From Ferruginibacter sp. (GTDB lineage: Bacteria; Bacteroidota; Bacteroidia; Chitinophagales; Chitinophagaceae), in assembly GCA_028288705.1 (NCBI GenBank), contig JAQBNH010000007.1, positions 62,001-126,000 of the forward strand: DNA of 64,000 bases, written 5' to 3'. The notes under the pieces were generated by a model. It did not search any database, had not been told where the DNA came from, and saw only the letters and a list, made by a program, of their open reading frames with translations. Positions 52,349-61,045 of this stretch are shown piece after piece. Every line of letters starts with the position of its first letter. Positions within the stretch are counted from its first letter, which is position 1. Position numbers and translations under genes: made by a program.

Positions 52349-54477
52349 CTCACACCTGAACCATTGGCTACTGCTTCATCAGGGTTGACAAATTTCAATT
52401 TGCCACCCGCATCTTCTGCCATCAGGATCATTCCGTTACTTTCAATACCACGCATTTTCCGCGCTGCAAGGTTGGTTACAACAGTTACTTGTTTTCCGAT
52501 AATGTCAACCGGGTCAAAATGTAACGCGATACCGCTTACGATGGTTCTCTTCTCTGAACCAAGATCAACTTCCAGCTTCAACAATTTGTCAGCTTTCTCC
52601 ACTTTCTCTGCTGCTGTGATTGTTCCGACGCGTAGGTCGATCTTCGCGAAATCATCAAATACAATCTCTGCTTTTTGTGGCAATACTTCAGCCGCAGAAT
52701 CATTTTCAGTTACAGGATTATCCATTTTTAATTGTTCCGATTTAGTTTTCAATTTTTGTATTTGTTCTGCCACTTCATTGTCGTCGATCTTACGGAACAA
52801 CAATTCCGGTGCGCGCAATGAGTAACCAACTTTCAATAATTTGGCTGACCCCGCATTTTCCCACTCAAGCATTTTATCTACCACCTTCATCATATGGCAC
52901 ATCTTCTTCGCTGCAAAAGGAAGAAATGGATTGATCAGGATTGCGAGATTTGCGGTCAGCTGCAGGCAAAGATGCAAACTGTTGTCAATTTGCTGTTGCG
53001 CTGCCATAACGGGCTTGCCATCGTCACCGGTTTGTTTCGCAACGATCCACGGCTGTTTATCCTGCATATATTTATTGCCTTTGCGCGCGAGATCCATTAC
53101 CGCAGTTAACGCGTCACGAAACTTATACGTCTCGATCAGGTTTTCAACGGTGGTTTTTGTTTGCTGGATATCGAGCAACAATTGCTTATCGGTATCATCC
53201 AGCAAATCATTATGAAATGGAGGAACCTTTCCACTGCAAAGTTTATGCATCAGCACAAAACTGCGGTTAACAAAGTTGCCGAAAACCGCCACCAGCTCGC
53301 TGTTCACCGCATCCTGGAACCCTTTCCAGGTAAACTCGCTATCCTTGGTTTCAGGTGCGATGGCGGTAAGGTAATAGCGTAATGCATCTACCAGCTGATC
53401 GCCCCCATTTTCTTTTTTTACAAAATCGTTGATGTAATCATCCATCTCGATGCTCCAGCCGCGGCTCGTGCTCATCTTGTCTCCTTCCAGGTTCATGAAC
53501 TCATTGCTCGGAACATTCTCAGGTAAAATGTCTCCATGTAATTTCAGCATTACCGGGAAAATAATACAATGGAAAACAATATTATCCTTACCGATAAAAT
53601 GAACCAGTTTCGTGTCTTTGTCCTGCCAGTAAGGTTTCCAGTCTTTGCCATTATCCAATGCCCATTGTTTTGTTGCACTGATATAACCAATCGGCGCATC
53701 AAACCAAACGTAGAGCACTTTTCCAGCTGCTTCTTTTAATGGAACAGGCACGCCCCAATCAAGATCGCGCGTAACAGCACGTGGTTGCAAACCCGCTTCT
53801 ATCCAGCCTTTACATTGTCCTAACACATTGGCTTTCCAATCCGATTTATGATCTTCGAGTATCCATTGGCGTAGAAAGTCTTCATATAAATTGAGCGGTA
53901 AATACCAGTGCGTGGTTGCTTTCTTGATGGGCTCATTTCCGCTTAACGTACTCCTTGGATTAATCAGTTGCTCCGGGCTCAATGAGGTTCCGCACTTCTC
54001 ACACTGATCGCCGTACGCGCTCGGGTTTCCGCAAACAGGACAGGTTCCGGTGATATAACGGTCTGCCAGAAATGTATGGGCTTCAGCGTCAAAATATTGC
54101 TCTGTTTCTTTTACTTCGAGCAAACCCTTATCATTCAGTGCGGTGAAAAATTCCTGTGCTGTTTCGTGGTGGATTGGCTCCGAAGTACGGTGATATATAT
54201 CGAAAGATATCCCAAGATCGGCCATATTGCTTTTAAGCATGGCGTGGTATTTATCTACAATTTCACGCGGCGTAGTATTTTCTTTCATCGCCTGGATCGT
54301 GATCGCAGCGCCATGTTCATCACTACCACATACGTACACCACATCTTTTTGCCTTGCTCGTAAATATCGAACATAAGTATCAGCGGGCAGGTACGCTCCC
54401 GCGAGGTGACCAATATGCTTAGGGCCATTGGCGTAAGGTAAAGCCGAAGTAATCAGGTATCTTTTTGGATCGTTCAT
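52345..54477 (-). CDS. metG: Methionyl-tRNA synthetase
   Basis: A 710-residue class I synthetase. H-I-G-H is at the start of the catalytic domain (Y-A-N-G-P-K-H-I-G-H), K-M-S-T-S-R-G in the second half, and a zinc knuckle C-P-V-C-G-N...C-E-K-C-G near 150-165. The last 110 residues are an EMAP/Trbp111-type tRNA-binding domain (F-A-K-I-D-L-R-V-G-T-I and V-T-N-L-A-A-R-K-M-R-G). ATG 54477 gives the family N-terminus M-N-D-P-K-R-Y-L-I-T-S-A-L-P; an earlier in-frame ATG at 54513 adds an unusual leader. It lies 43 nt after the membrane regulator gene on the same strand. Confidence 0.96.
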   Translation of the reverse strand: MNDPKRYLITSALPYANGPKHIGHLAGAYLPADTYVRYLRARQKDVVYVCGSDEHGAAITIQAMKENTTPREIVDKYHAMLKSNMADLGISFDIYHRTSEPIHHETAQEFFTALNDKGLLEVKETEQYFDAEAHTFLADRYITGTCPVCGNPSAYGDQCEKCGTSLSPEQLINPRSTLSGNEPIKKATTHWYLPLNLYEDFLRQWILEDHKSDWKANVLGQCKGWIEAGLQPRAVTRDLDWGVPVPLKEAAGKVLYVWFDAPIGYISATKQWALDNGKDWKPYWQDKDTKLVHFIGKDNIVFHCIIFPVMLKLHGDILPENVPSNEFMNLEGDKMSTSRGWSIEMDDYINDFVKKENGGDQLVDALRYYLTAIAPETKDSEFTWKGFQDAVNSELVAVFGNFVNRSFVLMHKLCSGKVPPFHNDLLDDTDKQLLLDIQQTKTTVENLIETYKFRDALTAVMDLARKGNKYMQDKQPWIVAKQTGDDGKPVMAAQQQIDNSLHLCLQLTANLAILINPFLPFAAKKMCHMMKVVDKMLEWENAGSAKLLKVGYSLRAPELLFRKIDDNEVAEQIQKLKTKSEQLKMDNPVTENDSAAEVLPQKAEIVFDDFAKIDLRVGTITAAEKVEKADKLLKLEVDLGSEKRTIVSGIALHFDPVDIIGKQVTVVTNLAARKMRGIESNGMILMAEDAGGKLKFVNPDEAVANGSGVS

Positions 54478-54520
54478 CGCTGCAAAAATACCGGAATAGG
54501 CGCCAAAGAACAAATAGGAA

Positions 54521-56296
54521 CTAGAGCTTTGCCAGTCGGGCTTTAAATTGTTCAGGCGTCATAAATTCAAAAGACAGTTTTTCGACTTCCGCAGGAGTAA
54601 CAATAAGATTTTTCAGGCAGACGATCGCCCTGCCATTATTTTCTGCGATGCACACGAGTTGAACGGGCTCATTCAGGGGAACTTTACCGAAGGAAATACG
54701 GCCATTCATTTCGTAACCCGGCAGGATCGTACGCTGATTTTTAAAAACAATTTTAAAATTTCCATAACGTCTGTCGATGCCGGGCGGCAAACTCAAACTA
54801 AATTCAAATCGCTCCAGGTCATTTCGCCTGAATTTATCACAGTTGATCCATCCCAGTCCTGTGATGTCAAAACGATAGGCATTGTCAAATTCCTGTTGGC
54901 GCACAAAAGCAATACTATCTTTCCGAATGCGTTCCAGATAATTCACGCGATCCTGCTCTATTAATTTCATAAAGGCCAGGCTATCTTTTTCAAAAACGAT
55001 CTTTTCTTTTAATGCCAGCTCAAACAACATCATCATCGAATCCCCTGCAACGAAACCTGTTTTAGTGAGGATAACGCCTGTATTTTTTGCTCTTTTTTTA
55101 TCATCGAAAGCAGCTACTTTTTGCAAGCTGATTTTATGAAGGTCGATGGCGTAGCGATTACTCAGTAACAGCTTCACTTTTTCATCCGGTATACTGGTGT
55201 TCAGGCTGACAATGAAATGTCTGTTATCCTGTTGCTCCATCGTTTTAACCTGCTGGCGTACTTCAAACAATTTTATATAACGCCGACTAACAAACGCCGT
55301 TTTATTCTGATACGCCTGCAGCTGCCCGGCCGGTTGCCAGTTGATGGCTGCGTTAGGATTGAAAATGGAGGAGTCAGATTTCTTTGAATCTTCCACGTAA
55401 ACCGCCTTTGGTTTTACCTTTAATACCGGATACGCTGATAAATTGGTTGGCAACTTAGCGACAAACAGCTGCATCTCCGAATCATAATTTTCCCTTGGCA
55501 TGGCAACCTGTACGGGCTTGGATGGTAAAATTTTTAAAGCGTAGTCCGCTGAAAATGCCTGCAGGCATAACATTCCGCCCGATACCAATGGCGCATCGCC
55601 TGAAGTTGTTGCGAGGTCATGTGCGAGCATGTCGGCATAGTTATAACATTCAGTAAGCTCAAATATTACCGGCGTTTGCACGAGACGATTAAGACTATCT
55701 ACAAAGCTCCTGGCCTGGATTTTTATGACTGTTCCTTGACTCCCAAACAACATTGTATCGTGTAACGGATTAATTTTAAAAATTTGAGCTGGAGCTTTTA
55801 TTTCCTGTAAAAAATTTCTCACAGCGATTCCACCCGCTCCAGGATTTGGAGCAGGAATTATTTTGGAATAGGTCTCTGGCCGTTGTTGAAAGATGGTGTC
55901 TGAAACCACACGGATAATTGAGTGCGAAACTCTGAGCTTTTTTTTCGGCCTTACTAATAATGGCGCGGACACAGTTAAAGGAAACGCAGGCAAAACCTGA
56001 ACTTTTTGCAGTTGCTTTGTCCTTCGTTGCGGCAAATATTGAGCAGTTGAATTTGAGACTTTCGTCACACGCTTTGTGTTCACAGAAAAATAAGTAACGG
56101 TGGTAATGATCGCCAGCAATCCGAGATAGCTGATTACGCGGCGAATAGTTCGTTTGTGAAAAGACTTTTTCGGTCCGGGCCTTCTTCCTAATATTTTTGC
56201 CATATCGTTCCAATGCTGCACAGAAAGCAGGGGTGTTTCCGCGGCCTCATAGTTTTGCCGATAGAACTCATCAAAGGAATTATTTTCAGCTGACAT
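54521..56296 (-). CDS. Membrane protein downstream of ECF sigma gene, probable regulator/partner
   Basis: A 591-residue single-pass protein. A cytoplasmic N-terminus of about 50 residues is followed by one helix near 52-72 (V-I-S-Y-L-G-L-L-A-I-I-T-T-V-T-Y-F) and a long periplasmic part. Around 185-270 lies G-T-V-I-K-I-Q-A-R-S-F-V-D followed by E-L-T-E-C-Y-N-Y-A-D-M-L and L-V-S-G-G-M-L-C-L-Q-A, a pattern I associate with Bacteroidota envelope proteins of unknown role. It overlaps the ECF sigma gene by 11 nt and takes the usual place of an anti-sigma factor, but it lacks a recognisable anti-sigma zinc motif. Confidence 0.78.
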   Translation of the reverse strand: MSAENNSFDEFYRQNYEAAETPLLSVQHWNDMAKILGRRPGPKKSFHKRTIRRVISYLGLLAIITTVTYFSVNTKRVTKVSNSTAQYLPQRRTKQLQKVQVLPAFPLTVSAPLLVRPKKKLRVSHSIIRVVSDTIFQQRPETYSKIIPAPNPGAGGIAVRNFLQEIKAPAQIFKINPLHDTMLFGSQGTVIKIQARSFVDSLNRLVQTPVIFELTECYNYADMLAHDLATTSGDAPLVSGGMLCLQAFSADYALKILPSKPVQVAMPRENYDSEMQLFVAKLPTNLSAYPVLKVKPKAVYVEDSKKSDSSIFNPNAAINWQPAGQLQAYQNKTAFVSRRYIKLFEVRQQVKTMEQQDNRHFIVSLNTSIPDEKVKLLLSNRYAIDLHKISLQKVAAFDDKKRAKNTGVILTKTGFVAGDSMMMLFELALKEKIVFEKDSLAFMKLIEQDRVNYLERIRKDSIAFVRQQEFDNAYRFDITGLGWINCDKFRRNDLERFEFSLSLPPGIDRRYGNFKIVFKNQRTILPGYEMNGRISFGKVPLNEPVQLVCIAENNGRAIVCLKNLIVTPAEVEKLSFEFMTPEQFKARLAKL

Positions 56297-56846
56297 GAGC
56301 GTAGGTTTTTTGTTTTAGAGAATGATCCAGTTTCATTTTCAACAAGCGTCGCGCTTCATTCAGATGCCATTTGGATGTTCCCGCCGAAATGCCGAGCAAC
56401 ATCGCAATCTCTTCATGCTTATAACCTTCGAGTACAAAAAGATTGAACACCAAAGCGGTATTCAGCGGAAGTTCTTTGATGAAATGGACGATTTCATTTG
56501 CATTGATGCGATCATAAGCTTCGGGGTTGATTTGAAAGGTATCGCCTGAGATATCGTCTATCGGGCGAACAATGAACTTTGCCCGTTTCCGGCAATCGTC
56601 AATACAGGTGTTGACTACAATCCGCCTAATCCATCCCATCAATTCGCCTTTAGAATTGAACCCCGATATACCCGAAAAGACCTTTAGCATCGCGGCATTA
56701 TAAAGTGCTGCAGCTTCATCCGGGTCACGGGAATACAACAGGCATAACTTCACCATCTCCGGATAGCAATGTTCGTACAACTGCCGCTGCTGATTCAGGT
56801 TGTTGCTCAAACAACCGCTGATGATGTCTGCTGAAACAGGTTTCAA
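56286..56846 (-). CDS. ECF sigma factor
   Basis: A 186-residue extracytoplasmic-function sigma factor. Region 2 is at about 35-90 (R-D-P-D-E-A-A-A-L-Y-N-A-A-M-L-K-V-F, then G-W-I-R-R-I-V-V-N-T-C-I-D-D-C-R-K), region 4 at about 130-180 (L-P-L-N-T-A-L-V-F-N-L-F-V-L-E-G-Y-K-H-E-E-I-A-M-L-L-G-I). The gene overlaps the 591-residue membrane-protein gene by 11 nt, so the pair is translationally coupled. No target promoter can be told from this window. Confidence 0.93.
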   Translation of the reverse strand: MKPVSADIISGCLSNNLNQQRQLYEHCYPEMVKLCLLYSRDPDEAAALYNAAMLKVFSGISGFNSKGELMGWIRRIVVNTCIDDCRKRAKFIVRPIDDISGDTFQINPEAYDRINANEIVHFIKELPLNTALVFNLFVLEGYKHEEIAMLLGISAGTSKWHLNEARRLLKMKLDHSLKQKTYAHVS

Positions 56847-57074
56847 TTTTTTTTAAATAAGTTAGAAAAATACATTTTTTACATCGCTATTTAGATGATC
56901 CCTGATTAACGCATAATCACAACTGCATAAATGCGTCCCCGGAGCAGCACCGCTATCATTTGTCAATACACTGTTGATACCATGACGAGAGAAAAAACCA
57001 AATGGTTGGTAAAAAATTATTTTCGGCCCCGAAATATCTAAACATGGTGTATTTTACTGCTTTAATAATTGTTG

Positions 57075-58109
57075 ATGGACAGGAAGAAATTTTTAGGGAG
57101 TATTTTGGCAACAGGCGCAGCTGTGAAAACATTGGGATCTCCTGCAAGTCCTGCAAATGAAACAGCAGACGAAGCATCTGCAACTGCCAACCTTCCTCCA
57201 TATCTCAAAATCAATGACCGTATCGGGATTACGAGCCCGGCGGGTTATATCAGTATAGAAGATATTCAGCCCGCAGTTTTAAAAATGAAAGAGTGGGGTT
57301 ATGATATTGTTATCGGTGCAACGATCGGTAAACGTGACTTTACCTTTGGCGGAACAGACGAAGAACGCCGGATTGATCTGCAAAAAATGCTGGACGATCC
57401 TGGCATTAAAGCGATCATGTGCGCACGCGGTGGTTACGGAGCGGTGCGGATTATAGATCAACTGGATTTTTCAGGTTTTCGCAAGCATCCGAAATGGATC
57501 ATCGGCTTCAGTGACATAACGGTGATCCATAGCCATTTACAACGACGTTACAATATTGCCACGATTCATAGCAAAATGTGCAACAGCTTTCCATCGGACT
57601 GGCTGTTAGCGGAACCGATCCAGAAAGATACGATCGAAAGTATCCGGCAATGCCTTGCCGGCGAAAAGATGCAGTATGCGGCCGCATTCAACGAGGCAAA
57701 TAAACCCGGCTCAGCAACGGGACAACTTGTTGGTGGAAACCTGAAGACATTGGAAAGCCTCGGCGCAAGCGACAGCGATATCATCACGAAAAACAAGATC
57801 CTGTTTGTGGAGGATACCGGTGAATATTTATACAGTATTGACCGCATGTTTTGGAACCTGAAACGTAGTGGAAAGCTATCTAAACTCGCAGGCCTGATAG
57901 TTGGTGGTTTTAAAATAAAAAAAGAAGATGCCGGCGATGAATTTGGAAAAACGATCGAGCAAATCGTGCTGGAAAAAATCAAAGAATACAATTACCCTGT
58001 TTGCTTCGATTTCCCTGTTGGCCATCAGAAAAATAATTACGCGCTGAAATGCGGTGTTGTGCATCATCTTGAAGTAACCACGATAAATAGTCTTTTAACG
58101 TCAACTTAG
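57075..58109 (+). CDS. LD-carboxypeptidase (S66), exported copy
   Basis: A 344-residue S66 peptidase. It starts at ATG 57075 with M-D-R-K-K-F-L-G-S-I-L-A-T-G-A-A, which resembles a Tat-like or Sec signal, followed by an Ala/Ser/Pro-rich linker to about 38. The catalytic set is present: S146 in G-F-S-D-I-T, E246 in V-E-D-T-G-E-Y-L-Y and H317 in F-P-V-G-H. LD-carboxypeptidases remove the terminal D-Ala from tetrapeptides during murein recycling. A signal-like N-terminus is unusual as LdcA is normally cytoplasmic. A signal-less paralog starts 4 nt after its stop. Confidence 0.88.
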   Translation: MDRKKFLGSILATGAAVKTLGSPASPANETADEASATANLPPYLKINDRIGITSPAGYISIEDIQPAVLKMKEWGYDIVIGATIGKRDFTFGGTDEERRIDLQKMLDDPGIKAIMCARGGYGAVRIIDQLDFSGFRKHPKWIIGFSDITVIHSHLQRRYNIATIHSKMCNSFPSDWLLAEPIQKDTIESIRQCLAGEKMQYAAAFNEANKPGSATGQLVGGNLKTLESLGASDSDIITKNKILFVEDTGEYLYSIDRMFWNLKRSGKLSKLAGLIVGGFKIKKEDAGDEFGKTIEQIVLEKIKEYNYPVCFDFPVGHQKNNYALKCGVVHHLEVTTINSLLTST

Positions 58110-58113
58110 TTTT

Positions 58114-59022
58114 ATGTCAATTCATATTCCCGCTTATCTTAAAAAAGGCGATACCATTGCCATTACTTGCCCGGCCGGATTTATGGCTTTAGAAAAGGCG
58201 CAAACCTGTATTGAAACGTTGCAACGCTGGGGGTATACCGTAATCGTTGGAAAAACATTAGGCAGCAATTCGCAAAATTATTTTAGCGGAACAGATGAAG
58301 AACGCTGCGATGAACTACAGGCAATGATGGACGACGGTTCAGTTAAGGCGATTTTATTTGGACGTGGCGGTTATGGTTGTTCGCGCATCGTTGACAAACT
58401 GAATTTTAAAAAATTCAAGAAATATCCCAAATGGCTGATTGGGTTCAGCGACATTACTGTGTTTCATTGCGAGCTGCTTGCAAAACACAATATTGCATCT
58501 TTGCATGCACCGATGGCAGCTGCATTTAATGAAGGAGAAAACGAGTATATTCTTTCTTTAAAACAAGCATTGACAGGCAAAAAAGCGCATTACAAAACAG
58601 CAGCGCATATGTATAATCAATCAGGAGCCGCTTCAGGCAGATTGGTTGGTGGAAACCTTGCGTTGCTCACACACATGATCGGAACTTCGGGCGAGCCCGA
58701 TACAAAAGGAAAGATCTTATTTATAGAAGATATTGGCGAATACCTGTACAATGTCGATCGTATGCTGTATCAACTGAAACGGAGTGGCAAATTAAAAAAA
58801 CTTGCAGGCCTGGTCATCGGAGGATTTACAGATATGAAAGATACCGAACGACCTTTTGGGAAAAATATGCACGAGATCCTCAAAGAAATGGTAGTTGAAT
58901 ATGATTACCCGGTTTGCTTTGATTTCCCTGTAAGCCATGATACGCCCAATGTTGCGTTAAAAATTGGCGTAGAATATAAATTGACCGTTGCAGGAAAAAC
59001 GGTGAGCCTGAAAGAATTATAA
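58114..59022 (+). CDS. LD-carboxypeptidase (S66), cytoplasmic copy
   Basis: A 302-residue paralog of the preceding gene, starting directly at the catalytic domain (M-S-I-H-I-P-A-Y-L-K-K-G-D-T-I-A-I-T-C-P-A-G). The triad is S112 in G-F-S-D-I-T, E205 in I-E-D-I-G-E-Y-L-Y and H275 in F-P-V-S-H. It would process recycled muropeptides in the cytoplasm. The 4-nt gap to the first gene implies a single operon and a tandem duplication followed by change of compartment. Confidence 0.93.
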   Translation: MSIHIPAYLKKGDTIAITCPAGFMALEKAQTCIETLQRWGYTVIVGKTLGSNSQNYFSGTDEERCDELQAMMDDGSVKAILFGRGGYGCSRIVDKLNFKKFKKYPKWLIGFSDITVFHCELLAKHNIASLHAPMAAAFNEGENEYILSLKQALTGKKAHYKTAAHMYNQSGAASGRLVGGNLALLTHMIGTSGEPDTKGKILFIEDIGEYLYNVDRMLYQLKRSGKLKKLAGLVIGGFTDMKDTERPFGKNMHEILKEMVVEYDYPVCFDFPVSHDTPNVALKIGVEYKLTVAGKTVSLKEL

Positions 59023-59023
59023 T

Positions 59024-59836
59024 TTAATTCAGTAAAGAATCAATGGCGCGGTAATACCGGGGCGCATGGTTTACATTATTATGACTGCTGTCTTCGATCG
59101 TAATAAACAGGTCACCGGATTTTAAATGTTCGCTTAGTTTTTTCGCGCAACGATAAGGCACCACCCAATCGCCTGTTCCTGCGAAGATCACGATCGGTTC
59201 TTTAACGTCCTCCACAAATTCGTAGGTAGGAATTTTGTATGTACTCATGGATGCTGTTGGATAGATCATTGCATAAGTGCCGAATAAATGCGGGATGCTG
59301 TAATAAGGCGTTTCGAGAAGCAACATTTTAGCTTCGGTAACAGATGCCACATAAGCTGCAATGCCCGTTCCTAAAGACTTTCCATATAATATAATGCTAT
59401 CCGTTCCTATGATTGCCGCGGCCATTTTCTGCACTTGTAAAGCCTGGTCGTATAATTTTTTCTCGGTGAGTTTGCCCGTACTTTTCCCAAAGCCGGGATA
59501 GTCTTCCATCCAGACTTCATACCCGTTTTTGGTAAACGGCTTTACATATTCTGCGTAGCGTTCTATATTTTTCATGTTACCATGGAAGTATAGCACTATG
59601 CCTTTGCGGATACTGTCTTCGGGAAAAAATTTAACCAGGCTGATCGTATCTTCTTTATTGACCGGAATGTTAAACTCCATAAATTTCCCATCAAATTCAA
59701 AAACGTGATCTGATGCAAGTTTTTCCGGGTGGAATAGGAATTTCTCCTGCAGATAATACAACGCGATGCCGACAGATCCATAGACCAATAAAATAATTTT
59801 TATCCAGCGAAATATTTTCTGCCTTTTTGTTGTCAT
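59024..59836 (-). CDS. Alpha/beta hydrolase, membrane-anchored (copy 1)
   Basis: A 270-residue hydrolase with an N-terminal membrane segment (about 11-26) and an S33/ABHD-type domain. The oxyanion region is L-Y-F-H-G-N near 83-88, the nucleophile Ser is in Y-G-K-S-L-G near 150, the Asp in G-T-G-D-W-V-V-P near 228, and the His in S-S-H-N-N near 253. The substrate is unknown. It is paralogous to the gene 21 nt upstream (59858-60646) and convergent with the S66 pair, whose stop is 1 nt away. Confidence 0.87.
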   Translation of the reverse strand: MTTKRQKIFRWIKIILLVYGSVGIALYYLQEKFLFHPEKLASDHVFEFDGKFMEFNIPVNKEDTISLVKFFPEDSIRKGIVLYFHGNMKNIERYAEYVKPFTKNGYEVWMEDYPGFGKSTGKLTEKKLYDQALQVQKMAAAIIGTDSIILYGKSLGTGIAAYVASVTEAKMLLLETPYYSIPHLFGTYAMIYPTASMSTYKIPTYEFVEDVKEPIVIFAGTGDWVVPYRCAKKLSEHLKSGDLFITIEDSSHNNVNHAPRYYRAIDSLLN

Positions 59837-59857
59837 TATATGTGCTGCCGCCGGCTT

Positions 59858-60646
59858 TTAGTACTGAAGAATATCCCTGATGATATTATGGTATTCGTTA
59901 TAAGAAGGAAGGTTGTTATGCCCGCCACCGTTAATGCGGATCAAAGTTATTTTTTTTGGATTTAATGCCTGCAATTTTTCGCTGTTGCTGATTGGGATAA
60001 GAAAATCCCGTGTTCCATGGATGATGTAAGTATGGCAATTTACATGTCGGATCCATTTGTCGGTGCGCAATTGATAACGCAATAAAAAACGAATGGGCAG
60101 GATGGGTAAAAAACGTTCAATCACTTTTGTGAAGTTGTAGTAAGGTGCATCGAGGATCAGGTAGCGCGGCTTGTTGTCACTCGCCAGTTTTGCTGCAAAG
60201 CCGCTACCAAGGCTTCTTCCGTAAACTATGATATGATGTTCGGTATATTGAACAGCGAGTGTATCGTACACAAACTGCATATCTTTCAGCATATCATGTT
60301 CAGATCTTTTACCCGTACTTTTTCCAAAACCACGATAATCTACCAGCACCACATCGTAATTGTACCTCCAGAAATCTTTTGCATACTTTGCCCACCCTTT
60401 TATGCTGCGACTATTCCCGTGAAAATAAAGGATAAGACCGAGAGGTTTCTTCACAGTAAAATGTAACCCGTTGATGCGAACGCCCTGCTCTACGTCAAAG
60501 AAAAGTTCGGTAAAAGGCACATCGTATTTATATTTGAAGTCCTGTTTTAATTTTTCAGGTTTGAAAATAAACCGGTCCTGTACAAAATAAATGATCCCTG
60601 CAAGCAGAACATATGCGCCAATGATGTATAAGATGGTTGGGCTCAA
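59858..60646 (-). CDS. Alpha/beta hydrolase, membrane-anchored (copy 2)
   Basis: A 262-residue paralog of the next gene. It has a membrane segment at about 4-20 and the same order of motifs: L-Y-F-H-G-N near 74-79, D-Y-R-G-F-G-K-S-T-G-K near 101-111, nucleophile Ser in Y-G-R-S-L-G near 144, Asp in G-T-R-D-F-L-I-P near 220, His in G-G-G-H-N-N-L near 245. Both copies share F-x-P-E-K-L after the membrane helix. It probably acts on lipid or ester substrates at the inner membrane. It forms a two-gene unit with copy 1. Confidence 0.87.
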   Translation of the reverse strand: MSPTILYIIGAYVLLAGIIYFVQDRFIFKPEKLKQDFKYKYDVPFTELFFDVEQGVRINGLHFTVKKPLGLILYFHGNSRSIKGWAKYAKDFWRYNYDVVLVDYRGFGKSTGKRSEHDMLKDMQFVYDTLAVQYTEHHIIVYGRSLGSGFAAKLASDNKPRYLILDAPYYNFTKVIERFLPILPIRFLLRYQLRTDKWIRHVNCHTYIIHGTRDFLIPISNSEKLQALNPKKITLIRINGGGHNNLPSYNEYHNIIRDILQY

Positions 60647-60712
60647 GCAGGGAATTTTTTTGGAAGATAGTGAATCCGCAGGCTTCCGGATAATTCAGCG
60701 CTGAGGAAAAAA

Positions 60713-61015
60713 TCAGGCAGGAAAATAGCGGCGCCAGGCATACATTCCGCCGGTAAGATTGACCAGGTTATCAAAGCCAAATCTTTGCTGCAAACGCTGA
60801 ATGGCCAATTGACTTCGAATTCCCTTCTCGCAATAAATGATCACTTTTTTATCCCGCGGAATCGTCGCGATCTCATCAAACAAACTGTTTAAAGGAATGA
60901 GACGGCCACCGATATTGAAAGCTGCATGTTCCCAGGGTTCGCGTACGTCAATCAGCTGAATATTATCTGAGGTGGTCAATAATTGCTGCAACGCCGGTGG
61001 ATCGATCATCTGCAT
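60713..61015 (-). CDS. Single-domain rhodanese-like protein
   Basis: A 100-residue rhodanese domain. D-V-R-E-P-W-E near 23-29 is the substrate-side signature, and the catalytic Cys lies in V-I-I-Y-C-E-K-G-I-R-S near 55-65. The active loop C-E-K-G-I-R is typical of single-domain sulfurtransferases (GlpE/PspE group). It is cytoplasmic since no signal peptide is present. It follows kup by 30 nt on the same strand, so the two may share a transcript. Confidence 0.9.
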   Translation of the reverse strand: MQMIDPPALQQLLTTSDNIQLIDVREPWEHAAFNIGGRLIPLNSLFDEIATIPRDKKVIIYCEKGIRSQLAIQRLQQRFGFDNLVNLTGGMYAWRRYFPA

Positions 61016-61045
61016 TGTTTACACTTTTTATCAGCCGGGAAAAAA

